NCBI GenBank assembly: GCA_017612755.1
Contig: JAGAFH010000160.1
Location: forward strand, 1 to 5,247
Length of the DNA stretch: 5,247 nucleotides
Reading direction: 5' to 3'
From: Clostridiales bacterium
GTDB taxonomy: Bacteria; Bacillota; Clostridia; Saccharofermentanales; Saccharofermentanaceae
In this document: positions 1-5,244 of the stretch, piece by piece
Layout of the letters: each line of letters starts with the position of its first letter
Position numbering within the stretch: position 1 is the first letter of the stretch
Position numbers and translations under genes: made by a program
The notes under the pieces: generated by a model
The model's input: only the letters and a program-made list of their open reading frames with translations
Databases searched by the model: none
Told to the model about the DNA's origin: nothing

Positions 1-507
1 ACGGATAAACAGATCAAAAATATACAGGGAAGTATAGAAAGTATAAATGAGAGCTTTATGAATGATAATGATTATAGAAATTACATCATTTTTAAAGGAC
101 AGAAATTTGAAGCTGATAAGGCTCACATTGATATATATAAGAAAGCTCAAAAAAGTATATTTATAATCGATAACTACGTAAACACAAAAACACTTCACCT
201 GTTATCACATAAAAACCCCGGAGTGCTCGTAATATTGTTTACTGAAAATGGGTTTGGAAGAAGGGGATTTCTTTCTCCTTCTGAAATAGAAGATTTTCGT
301 GATGAGTACCCGCCGTTTCAGATAAAACCTAATCCGTATTGTCATGATCGATTTATCGTGCTGGACTACAATACGAAAAACGAGAAAGTGTATCATTGTG
401 GCTCGTCCAGTAAAGATGCAGGAAATAAGGTTTGCGCAATAAACTGTATTGAAAATACACAACTAATTCACCCTGTGATTGATGGATTACTATCGAACAC
501 CGATTAA
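1..507 (+). CDS. C-terminal part of an ORF6N/KilA-type antirepressor-like protein with a PLD-like domain (5' end off window)
   Basis: The frame is open from base 1 to the TAA at 505-507, giving 168 visible residues. The first in-frame ATG (base 58) has no ribosome binding site and the codons before it read as plausible protein (a short charged helix, TDKQIKNIQGSIESINESF), so the true start lies upstream. The rest resembles the phospholipase-D-like C-terminal domain I associate with Firmicute ORF6N proteins: FKGQKFEADKAHIDIYKKA, a core beta strand SIFIIDNYV, the motif CHDRFIVLD (His115; an HKD-like H-x-R-x4-D with Arg in place of Lys) and YHCGSSSKDAG (about residues 131-141). ORF6N domains bind DNA in phage antirepressor-type proteins; that domain would be in the missing part and is inferred. 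Only one HKD-like motif is seen, so catalysis is doubtful. The gene is visibly more AT-rich than the genes to its right, which fits phage or accessory origin. Confidence 0.75.
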   Translation, partial: TDKQIKNIQGSIESINESFMNDNDYRNYIIFKGQKFEADKAHIDIYKKAQKSIFIIDNYVNTKTLHLLSHKNPGVLVILFTENGFGRRGFLSPSEIEDFRDEYPPFQIKPNPYCHDRFIVLDYNTKNEKVYHCGSSSKDAGNKVCAINCIENTQLIHPVIDGLLSNTD

Positions 508-548
508 TCAGGATGGTATGAAAACAGACTAGTGGTCAGCAGTTCTGT

Positions 549-556
549 AGTATACT
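549..556 (+). promoter_or_regulatory. possible -10 element for the first GNAT gene
   Basis: The palindrome AGTATACT contains TATACT (551-556), a 5 of 6 match to the -10 consensus, lying 33 bases before the ATG at 590. I see no convincing -35 hexamer 16-18 bases upstream and no TG extension, so this is only a candidate. The 82-base gap between the upstream gene and this one shows no clear terminator. Confidence 0.3.
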
Positions 557-589
557 GTATTGGATGATCGGAAAAAGGGAGATAACGGG

Positions 590-1084
590 ATGATAAGACA
601 GTACAGGGCAGAGGATTTTGGCTTTATTTCTGACTGGATGGAAGATGAGAGGACCCATGCGCTGTGGTGCGCCGGAAGGACTTCTTATCCGCTTTCCCGG
701 GAGAGTTTTGATGAGTTTCTTTCCGCTATTTCCGAAAGAAACGGGGACGTTCCTTTTGTGATGACAGATGACTCCGGATCAGTAGATGGATTCTTCTGTT
801 ATTCCATTAATCAGGAGACCATGGAAGGGATGCTCAAGTTCGTAATGGTGGATCCACGGAAAAGGGGAAGAGGGCTCGGACGGGAGATGATAAGGCAGGC
901 GGTCGAATATGCTTTTTCATCTACATCTGCTGAGGCGGTCCAGCTTATGGTCTTCGATGTGAATGAGAGGGCCCGGAAGTGCTATGAGAGCGCAGGTTTC
1001 ACCGAGAGAGGAAGAACGCCGGATGCGTTCGTTTTTAAGGGGGCATCCTGGGCCAGGGTCAATATGGTGATAAAGAAGGGATAA
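590..1084 (+). CDS. GNAT-family N-acetyltransferase
   Basis: A 164-residue GNAT acetyltransferase, which would transfer an acetyl group from acetyl-CoA to an unidentified amine in the cytoplasm. I chose ATG 590 because AGGGAG (576-581) sits 8 bases ahead; an in-frame TTG at 560 adds ten residues but has no binding site. The N-terminus MIRQYRAEDFGFISDWM is the usual first strand and helix. Motif A, which holds the acetyl-CoA pyrophosphate, is VDPRKRGRGLGREMI (residues 87-101, matching R-x-x-G-x-G). Motif B is NERARKCYESAGF (125-137). Length is standard for a single-domain GNAT. It is followed after 4 bases by the small ORF at 1089 and is probably co-transcribed with it. The family covers antibiotic, polyamine, peptide and ribosomal-protein acetylation; nothing here fixes the substrate. 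Confidence 0.93.
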   Translation: MIRQYRAEDFGFISDWMEDERTHALWCAGRTSYPLSRESFDEFLSAISERNGDVPFVMTDDSGSVDGFFCYSINQETMEGMLKFVMVDPRKRGRGLGREMIRQAVEYAFSSTSAEAVQLMVFDVNERARKCYESAGFTERGRTPDAFVFKGASWARVNMVIKKG

Positions 1085-1088
1085 GGAT

Positions 1089-1331
1089 ATGGTTTTTAGA
1101 GATCCAATGGAAAAAGAGATACCTGTTATAAGGAAGCTTTATGTTCCCGGGGAAAGGGCCGGGGCGTTCCTTACATTTCTGATCGGATGTTTACCTCTGA
1201 TATGTATACCCTTAGCCATAATGACGATCATCAGGAAGGTCAGCCGTGATCATAAAGTTCAATACGAAAAAAGATATCGGAAACGAACTGGTCCAGATGC
1301 CGGAATAATTATTATTTCTTTTGTGATATAA
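1089..1331 (+). CDS. small putative membrane protein, unknown function
   Basis: An 80-residue ORF starting 4 bases after the GNAT stop; GAAGGG (1075-1080), inside the end of the GNAT gene, gives an 8-base-spaced ribosome binding site, so translation is probably coupled. I do not recognise the family. Residues 1-23 are charged (VFRDPMEKEIPVIRKL), residues about 24-49 form one long hydrophobic segment (AGAFLTFLIGCLPLICIPLA) that is a likely membrane helix, and residues 50-68 are strongly basic (RKVSRDHKVQYEKRYRKR), suggesting a cytoplasmic tail by the positive-inside rule. The last ten residues (GIIIISFVI region) are coded by the AT-rich sequence that also forms the promoter of the next gene, so the natural C-terminus may be a degraded remnant. 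It could be a real small membrane protein or the stub of a longer one. Confidence 0.5.
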   Translation: MVFRDPMEKEIPVIRKLYVPGERAGAFLTFLIGCLPLICIPLAIMTIIRKVSRDHKVQYEKRYRKRTGPDAGIIIISFVI

Positions 1332-1332
1332 T
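1324..1332 (+). promoter_or_regulatory. extended -10 promoter for the CPBP protease gene
   Basis: TGATATAAT is a perfect extended -10 element: TG at 1324-1325, one spacer base, then consensus TATAAT at 1327-1332. No good -35 hexamer lies 16-18 bases upstream, which is tolerable for TG-extended promoters. Transcription would start near 1339, giving a leader of about 30 bases before ATG 1370. The element overlaps the stop codon of the preceding small ORF. Confidence 0.65.
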
Positions 1333-1356
1333 TTTTTTGTCTTATGAAAGCGGGAA

Positions 1357-1363
1357 AAGGAGA
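1357..1363 (+). promoter_or_regulatory. ribosome binding site fixing the CPBP start
   Basis: AAGGAGA lies 6 bases before ATG 1370 and decides against the in-frame TTG at 1337, which sits just after the -10 element, at or before the expected transcription start, and has no binding site. Confidence 0.8.
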
Positions 1364-1369
1364 TCAGTT

Positions 1370-2431
1370 ATGGAAAAGAACAGACTAGGGATATTCATTG
1401 CCATCGCATACGGCGTATCGGCGGTAATGAGTATGTTTCTTGTTATTGCGAATAGAAACGGAGTCGATGCATCTAATCTGGTCAGCGCGCAGATGATGTA
1501 CCCCGCCTGTGGTGTTATCCTTGGTAAGCTCCTGATCAAAAAGGAAGGTGAGAAGCTTCCGGTAGCAGGCTATATCACAGTTCTGATCACATCGGCACTG
1601 ATGTTGATCGGAGGTGCTTTATCTGTTTTTATCAAGCTTCCAATGATCGATATGGGAGAGGCCGCAGGTCAGGTGGATCCCTGGTCTCTTATCTGCCAGA
1701 TCCCGATCATCTTCGGAAGTATCGTTGCCTATATCCTTTTCTGGGCATGCGGAAAAGAAGCAGCTGATAATTCCGGTGTCAGAAGAAAGAACATAAAGAC
1801 CAGCATAATCATGATAGTCATATTCATGGTGCTCTACATGGGAAGAGACATTGCGTCTATATTCGTCGATGATTTTATGACCGGAACAACGGAGAGCCGG
1901 GATGAGTTTATGGCTCTGTTTACTAATCCCATGTTCTATATCACTGCAGTAACTCTCCCGATCAACTATTTTATGGTATTTATTGCTTTCTTCGGCGAGG
2001 AGTACGGCTGGAGATATTACCTGCAGCCTGTTATGCAGAACAAGTTCGGCAAGAGGGCCGGAGTCCTTCTTCTGGGCCTTGTCTGGGCAGTATGGCACAT
2101 CAATATCGACTTTATGTACTACACAAAAGATACCCCGGTCCAGATGTTCATGGCGCAGATCGTTACCTGTGTCTCTATAGGAGTATTCTTTGGATATGCA
2201 TATATGAAGACCGGAAATATCTGGGTGCCTGTCATAATGCATTTCCTTAACAACAACCTGATCGCAGTATTGGCCGCCGGTGACACCAGCGTTATCCAGA
2301 ACCAGTCTGTCACCTGGATCGACATTCCGCTTCACCTCATGATCAGTATTCCCTTTATCCTGTTTATCTTTGCTCCCATATTCAATGAGGACAGCAAGAC
2401 ACAGGTGCCTGAACTGGAAAAGGCAGGGTGA
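1370..2431 (+). CDS. CPBP-family intramembrane metalloprotease (Abi/CAAX protease-like)
   Basis: A 353-residue polytopic membrane protein with about eight or nine hydrophobic helices (for example near residues 7-27, 65-90, 103-125, 145-165, 187-208 and a C-terminal helix near 325-345). The family signature is complete: motif 1 EEYGWR (Glu210, Glu211, Arg215), motif 2 WAVWH (His243) and motif 3 HFLNNN (His291, Asn294-Asn296). In CPBP (Abi, PF02517) proteins these residues form the intramembrane active site that cleaves prenylated or other membrane-associated substrates; bacterial members are often linked to bacteriocin self-immunity or peptide maturation. No bacteriocin precursor is visible in this window, so the substrate is unknown. 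It has its own extended -10 promoter and probably ends at the intrinsic terminator at 2512-2545, past its stop and inside the convergent hydrolase gene. The stop codons of the two genes are 2 bases apart. Confidence 0.93.
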   Translation: MEKNRLGIFIAIAYGVSAVMSMFLVIANRNGVDASNLVSAQMMYPACGVILGKLLIKKEGEKLPVAGYITVLITSALMLIGGALSVFIKLPMIDMGEAAGQVDPWSLICQIPIIFGSIVAYILFWACGKEAADNSGVRRKNIKTSIIMIVIFMVLYMGRDIASIFVDDFMTGTTESRDEFMALFTNPMFYITAVTLPINYFMVFIAFFGEEYGWRYYLQPVMQNKFGKRAGVLLLGLVWAVWHINIDFMYYTKDTPVQMFMAQIVTCVSIGVFFGYAYMKTGNIWVPVIMHFLNNNLIAVLAAGDTSVIQNQSVTWIDIPLHLMISIPFILFIFAPIFNEDSKTQVPELEKAG

Positions 2432-2433
2432 TC

Positions 2434-3291
2434 TTAAAGCAGGAAGCGGGAGATCTTTCCGATCCTTTCGGAATTGTCTTCTGAATAAGGCGTAAAAATA
2501 ATACCCATATGACCTTCTGATCCATCGTCGATCAGAAGGTTTTTTACGCCCCTGGAATCCAGTACCTTTTTGAAGTAATAAGTCATAGCTTTCAGTTCGT
2601 CTTTTTCGTTGGTGATAAGGACTGTCTTTGGAAGATCCTTCAACTTATCGTTCTTTTCAAAAAGGAGGAATCGGTAGCGGGGATTCTTTGTGTAGCCCTT
2701 GGGGAAGACCATATTTCTCATGCCCCAGTAGGCGATGCTGTTCTTATAAAAGTGCATAAGGCCGCAGTTCAGGATAAGTCCTTTAAAGGCATATTCCGAT
2801 TTAGATCCGTATGCTTCAGCCATATCCTTATCTACGGAGATAAGGCACATGGCGGTGGCAAGAACTGCGGCGGAGGAGTGGCCTGCTATATGCATCTCTT
2901 CCGGATCTGCTCCGTATTTCCCGGCATTATCTCTGATCCAGGTGATAGCCTTATCCAGGTCCTCTATCTGATGGAATACGTTATATTCGGGGTAGGCCAG
3001 TCGGTAGTTTACCGAAAAGACCACGAAACCCTGAAGGGCCATCTGATGCGCAAAAAGACGGTCTACTTTCTTGTCGTGGGAGATAAAACCTCCGCCATGG
3101 ATATCGATTAGTACAGGTTTTGTTTTGCCGTCGGGGAGGTAAAAGACATCAAGTATATGATCTTCCCCGGCAGCGTAACCGATATCCTCAGTCACTTTTA
3201 TTCTGCTGTCCATGCGGGAAAGATCAAGTCTTTGAAGATCTTTCGCATATGCCTTGCGGCCGCTGTCCTTCATTAGGCGGTCGATGATCAT
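2434..3291 (-). CDS. alpha/beta-hydrolase (HSL-like carboxylesterase/lipase)
   Basis: A 285-residue alpha/beta-hydrolase, predicted to cleave ester bonds of small acyl or acetyl substrates in the cytoplasm; no signal peptide is visible. The order of motifs fits the hormone-sensitive-lipase/esterase clan: oxyanion-hole HGGGF (65-69), NYRLAYPEY (95-103), nucleophile elbow GHSSA (Ser139), acid in NEKDEL (Asp231) and base in EGHMG (His261). The elbow has His and Ser where HSL esterases usually read G-D-S-A-G. The ATG overlaps the TGA of the upstream GNAT gene as ATGA, and AAGGA (3299-3295) sits only 3 bases away, so translation is probably coupled and the two genes form an operon. Its 3' end carries the terminator of the convergent CPBP gene on the other strand. 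I see no intrinsic terminator for this gene after its own stop. The natural substrate is unknown; deacetylation of carbohydrates or drug esters are both possible. Confidence 0.9.
   Translation of the reverse strand: MIIDRLMKDSGRKAYAKDLQRLDLSRMDSRIKVTEDIGYAAGEDHILDVFYLPDGKTKPVLIDIHGGGFISHDKKVDRLFAHQMALQGFVVFSVNYRLAYPEYNVFHQIEDLDKAITWIRDNAGKYGADPEEMHIAGHSSAAVLATAMCLISVDKDMAEAYGSKSEYAFKGLILNCGLMHFYKNSIAYWGMRNMVFPKGYTKNPRYRFLLFEKNDKLKDLPKTVLITNEKDELKAMTYYFKKVLDSRGVKNLLIDDGSEGHMGIIFTPYSEDNSERIGKISRFLL
2512..2545 (+). terminator. intrinsic terminator of the CPBP gene, embedded in the opposing gene
   Basis: On the plus strand ACCTTCTGATC (2512-2522) and GATCAGAAGGT (2530-2540) form a perfect 11-bp stem with loop CATCGTC, followed directly by a run of Ts (2540-2545). 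This is a textbook Rho-independent terminator, located 80 bases after the CPBP stop codon. Read on the minus strand the hairpin is preceded by As and followed by CATATGGG, so it should not stop the hydrolase transcript. The same bases encode residues 250-260 of the hydrolase, just before its catalytic His261. Confidence 0.85.
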
Positions 3292-3740
3292 CTTTCCTTA
3301 ACCATTACATCGTAACAGAGGAAATCTCCGTCTGCAGGATCTATGTTATATTCGACCTCCTTGTAGCCTCTAAGAAGATAGATCTTCTTGGCGGGCAGGG
3401 AGGCATCCAGCTTGATGCTGTTGAAGGATCTGAATATCAGATCTTCAGAGAAGTCCAGAAGAGCCCTTCCATACCCTTTGTGCTGGTATGCGGGAAGGAC
3501 GAAAAGCCTTCCGATATGGTTTTCTTCTACAGTTACTGTACCGGTGATCTTTCCATCATCTTCAAGGAGATAAACATATCCGTTACTGATATCTGAAATG
3601 ATCCTCTCATCAGAGTGGTAATTGATGAATAGATCGACAGCACCTTTAGGGTAGTACTTTGGATAAACATACTTGATCGTAGTCTGTGTTATTTCCTTAA
3701 CGGTCTTTATGTCTTTTTGTTCTGCTTGAATGATATTCAT
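3288..3740 (-). CDS. GNAT-family N-acetyltransferase (second)
   Basis: A 150-residue single-domain GNAT acetyltransferase unlike the one at 590-1084. Motif A is HIGRLFVLPAYQHKGYGRAL (residues 75-94) with the acetyl-CoA loop Q86-x-x-G89-x-G91; motif B is LDASLPAKKIYLLRGY (111-126), a form common in Firmicute GNATs. The N-terminus MNIIQAEQKDIKTVKEI is the usual strand plus helix. Start ATG 3740 has GAGGA (3752-3748) 7 bases upstream and an extended -10 promoter above that. Its stop overlaps the start of the hydrolase gene by 4 bases, so the two are an operon; acetyl transfer and ester hydrolysis might act on related small molecules, but that is a guess. Substrate unknown. Confidence 0.92.
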   Translation of the reverse strand: MNIIQAEQKDIKTVKEITQTTIKYVYPKYYPKGAVDLFINYHSDERIISDISNGYVYLLEDDGKITGTVTVEENHIGRLFVLPAYQHKGYGRALLDFSEDLIFRSFNSIKLDASLPAKKIYLLRGYKEVEYNIDPADGDFLCYDVMVKER

Positions 3741-3761
3741 ATTAAATTCCTCGTCTTTTCT

Positions 3762-3770
3762 ATTATATCA
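3762..3770 (-). promoter_or_regulatory. extended -10 promoter for the GNAT-hydrolase operon
   Basis: Read on the minus strand, TGATATAAT gives TG, one base, then consensus TATAAT (3767-3762), identical to the nine-base element in front of the CPBP gene. Transcription would begin near 3755, leaving about 15 bases before the ATG at 3740 with its GAGGA site. There is no recognisable -35; that position is occupied by the inverted repeat at 3778-3804. Confidence 0.65.
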
Positions 3771-3777
3771 TTTTTTA

Positions 3778-3804
3778 TTCTCCCCGGGTTCTTCCCGGGG
3801 AGAA
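3778..3804. repeat. perfect 11-bp GC-rich inverted repeat between MFS and GNAT genes
   Basis: TTCTCCCCGGG (3778-3788), loop TTCTT, then CCCGGGGAGAA (3794-3804). It begins 5 bases after the MFS stop (minus strand) and ends 7 bases before the TG of the extended -10. It would form a very stable RNA hairpin at the 3' end of the MFS transcript. However, the minus-strand RNA continues with UAAAAAAUG rather than a U tract, so it is not a canonical intrinsic terminator; on the plus strand it is followed only by CTTTAT. It could be a transcript 3'-end stabiliser, a weak or factor-assisted terminator, or an operator covering the -35 region of the next promoter. Confidence 0.7.
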
Positions 3805-3809
3805 CTTTA

Positions 3810-4913
3810 TCACAGTGAAAATAGCATTCCCGCAAGAGGGGAAAGTACTATCATGACTAGGGAGAAGCAAAGGGAGTTCACTGAGATCAGGGTGGCTCTC
3901 GATGATTCCGGGATCATGTTGTTTAAGGTGACATCGGCCCTGATCTGAAGAAGGTCATCTCCAAAGGCAGATATAAATCCGCCAAGTGTCATTATCCATA
4001 AGATGTTGGTGAAAGCCAGGGCCGATCCGGAGACTACCAGTATCAGGCATCCGGTAAACAGGAATGTAAACCGGGTCTTCTTGGAGCAGCCGTTTGCCGC
4101 CACTGCACCTAATATTCCGCCGGAATATGTGATGAACAGAAGAAGTCCCAGAAGAAGATCTCCTGCTCCCGCATCCTGAAATCTCGCCTGGAGGAAGAAC
4201 AGCAGGAGCACATCGAAAGCCCCCACCAGGGAGTTTCCGAAGATGAGGCCGGAAGCCTTTTTGTTGCCTTTAAGAAATCCCCAGCTCTCTTTTACCAGAG
4301 CGGACAGTCTTTCTTTGTAGGATATTGTCTTTTTTTCCAGGATCACCTTGTTTTCGCGAAGTGTGAGGCAGAGCATGAGCCTTACGGCGGAGATGGCCAT
4401 TCCCAGGATCTGGGCGTTTCTGTTTCCCAGGATGAGGGCAAGGCCTGCGCCTAAGGATGCCAGGGAACTGGAGACCCTGTAGATGATGGTCTGTATGGAT
4501 ATATATCTGTCATAGTCGTCGGACCTGTCCGCTTCTTTCAGGGTGTCGAAGGCCAGGGCGCTGTCGGTGCCGGATCCGAAGTTGTAGGAAAGGGCTGAGA
4601 AGGCTATGGAAATGATGACTCCGGTAAAGGTGTCAGTAAAGCCCATGGCAAAAGAGGCCAGGATACTGCAGACGGAGCTTACCACCAGGCTTTTTTTGCG
4701 GCCCCACAGGTCTGCGAACATTCCCGAAGGGATCTCGGCTATTATGCTGACCACATGGAAGATCGTCTCGGCGATACCTACCTCCACCAGAGAAAATCCT
4801 CTGGACACCAGAAGGGCGACCCAGGCGGCTCCTGCAATAGAGATGTTGGCCAGGAAGTTATTTGAATACAGTTTTTGAAGCTGCTTTTTTGCGTAGTTAA
4901 TAGTTTCAGTCAT
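3810..4913 (-). CDS. MFS transporter, probable drug or small-molecule efflux pump
   Basis: A 367-residue major facilitator. MFS motif A, the cytoplasmic loop between helices 2 and 3, is GMFADLWGRKK (residues 64-74). Hydrophobic segments lie near 20-38, 44-66, 74-92, 95-115, 140-162, 166-185, 220-241, 250-274, 281-300, 302-320 and 342-366, with a hydrophilic central loop about 186-219. That is eleven segments: the protein stops right after the eleventh, at tandem TGA TAA stops, where members of this superfamily normally continue into a twelfth. ATG 4913 has AAGGAG (4926-4921) 7 bases upstream. Expression looks controlled by the leader at 4914-5100, which carries a short ORF and a terminator/anti-terminator pair, a pattern typical of genes induced by ribosome-targeting antibiotics. 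The substrate is not readable from sequence; efflux of an antibiotic is an inference from that leader. Confidence 0.9.
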   Translation of the reverse strand: MTETINYAKKQLQKLYSNNFLANISIAGAAWVALLVSRGFSLVEVGIAETIFHVVSIIAEIPSGMFADLWGRKKSLVVSSVCSILASFAMGFTDTFTGVIISIAFSALSYNFGSGTDSALAFDTLKEADRSDDYDRYISIQTIIYRVSSSLASLGAGLALILGNRNAQILGMAISAVRLMLCLTLRENKVILEKKTISYKERLSALVKESWGFLKGNKKASGLIFGNSLVGAFDVLLLFFLQARFQDAGAGDLLLGLLLFITYSGGILGAVAANGCSKKTRFTFLFTGCLILVVSGSALAFTNILWIMTLGGFISAFGDDLLQIRADVTLNNMIPESSRATLISVNSLCFSLVMIVLSPLAGMLFSL

Positions 4914-4948
4914 AAAAAATCTCCTTCTTTCTTTTGGAAATGAAGGAG
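4914..4948 (-). terminator. attenuator hairpin in front of the MFS gene, also masking its ribosome binding site
   Basis: On the minus strand CUCCUUC (4948-4942) pairs with GAAGGAG (4927-4921). After one bulged A (4941), UUUC (4940-4937) pairs with GAAA (4931-4928), closing a CAAAA loop: 11 bp in all. The stem is followed by A and six Us (4919-4914), then the AUG of the MFS gene. It therefore has the form of an intrinsic terminator, while its right arm is the MFS Shine-Dalgarno sequence; it could stop transcription, hide the ribosome binding site, or both. Confidence 0.65.
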
Positions 4949-5012
4949 TACTGCACGTCTTGGGATGGGTTGGTTTCTTAAGTATTTATCCGAAAATGGG
5001 CGCAGTACCCCT
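4944..5012 (-). promoter_or_regulatory. anti-terminator stem competing with the MFS attenuator
   Basis: Read as minus-strand RNA, AGGGGUACUGCGC (5012-5000) pairs with GUGCAGUACUCCU (4956-4944) over 13 bp, including two G-U pairs. The right arm uses CUCCU (4948-4944), which is also the base of the left arm of the terminator hairpin, so the two structures exclude each other. The left arm lies within codons 20-24 of the leader ORF, where a translating ribosome would cover it. A short CUCC-UAUA-GGGG hairpin (5019-5008) could also engage the left arm. Confidence 0.55.
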
Positions 5013-5069
5013 ATAGGAGACTCTGTCGTATCCATTCATGAGCTGTATGTTAGAGGTTATCCAATACAT
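4986..5069 (-). CDS. putative 27-residue leader peptide of the MFS attenuator
   Basis: A short minus-strand ORF beginning MYWITSNIQLMNGYD and ending TAPIFG, stop TAA at 4988-4986. AAAGGA (5087-5082) lies 12 bases before the ATG, longer than ideal, but a small GCG-GUA-CGC hairpin between them could shorten the distance. It lies between a plausible promoter and the MFS gene, and its last codons overlap the left arm of the anti-terminator stem; that placement, rather than its sequence, is the argument that it is translated. There is no run of one amino acid, so amino-acid starvation control is unlikely. The start codon may itself be partly masked by UAUGU/ACAUA pairing (5070-5066 with 5051-5047). 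Confidence 0.45.
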   Translation of the reverse strand: MYWITSNIQLMNGYDRVSYRGTAPIFG

Positions 5070-5102
5070 AAGCGTACCGCGTCCTTTCTTATATTTGTTA
5101 GA

Positions 5103-5131
5103 AGTTTAATTCCTTATATACCATTTGTCAA
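5103..5131 (-). promoter_or_regulatory. candidate promoter of the MFS leader transcript
   Basis: Minus strand: consensus -35 TTGACA (5131-5126), a 17-base spacer, then TAAACT (5108-5103), a 4 of 6 match to the -10 consensus. Transcription would start near 5096, just upstream of the leader ORF's AAAGGA site, giving a leader of about 183 bases before the MFS AUG. Confidence 0.55.
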
Positions 5132-5194
5132 ACTGGTTTTTCTTCTTGCGTAAATGAAGAGTTTATGGCGATAATCTTATAAAATCGTTTAGGA

Positions 5195-5204
5195 TACAAG
5201 TGTA
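5195..5204. promoter_or_regulatory. TACAnnTGTA operator-like dyad
   Basis: TACAAGTGTA matches the TACAnnTGTA box bound by BlaI/MecI/CopY-type winged-helix repressors. A looser ACA-C-TGT dyad follows at 5208-5214. It lies about 20 bases before a plus-strand TATAAT (5225-5230), where it would overlap the -35 region. No such repressor gene is in the window. Confidence 0.3.
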
Positions 5205-5224
5205 AAAACACTGTATATAGTGGT

Positions 5225-5244
5225 TATAATCTAAAAGTTTGACA
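5225..5244 (+). promoter_or_regulatory. promoter elements facing out of the window to the right
   Basis: TATAAT (5225-5230) is a consensus -10, with only a poor TGTAAA -35 18 bases upstream. Independently, TTGACA (5239-5244) is a perfect -35 whose -10 would lie past the window end. Either could drive a plus-strand gene beginning just outside, divergent from the MFS gene. Confidence 0.4.

Noticed and set aside
58..60. ATG 58 as the start of the first gene
   Set aside because: The frame is open to base 1, there is no binding site before the ATG, and the family carries an N-terminal DNA-binding region that must lie upstream.
560..589. Upstream TTG start for the first GNAT gene
   Set aside because: No Shine-Dalgarno precedes it and it lies within a few bases of a probable -10; ATG 590 has AGGGAG at 8 bases and gives a normal GNAT N-terminus.
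1332..1338. Terminator T-run after the small ORF
   Set aside because: Seven Ts are present but no hairpin precedes them; they are part of the region around the extended -10 element.
1619..2335. Long minus-strand open frame (238 codons) opposite the CPBP gene
   Set aside because: The plus strand encodes all three CPBP active-site motifs in one frame with a good ribosome binding site; the antisense translation is His/Asp/Tyr-rich low-plausibility sequence with no recognisable domain.
2752..3111. Plus-strand 119-codon frame opposite the hydrolase
   Set aside because: It is antisense to the HGGG and GHSSA catalytic regions of a clear alpha/beta-hydrolase, with no domain of its own.
3778..3804. 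Canonical intrinsic terminator for the MFS gene
   Set aside because: The minus-strand RNA after the stem reads UAAAAAAUG, with no U tract; the T run is on the wrong side for this direction.
4914..5100. T-box, purine, ykkC/guanidine, ZTP or yybP-ykoY riboswitch in the MFS leader
   Set aside because: None of the conserved signatures I know for these classes is present, such as the T-box AGGGUGGNACCGCG or the purine core joining segments; a leader-ORF attenuator fits better.
4965..5153. Plus-strand 62-residue ORF in the MFS leader region
   Set aside because: The only GGAG is about 16 bases from the ATG, no family is recognised, and the same DNA is better explained on the minus strand as promoter, leader ORF and attenuator stems.
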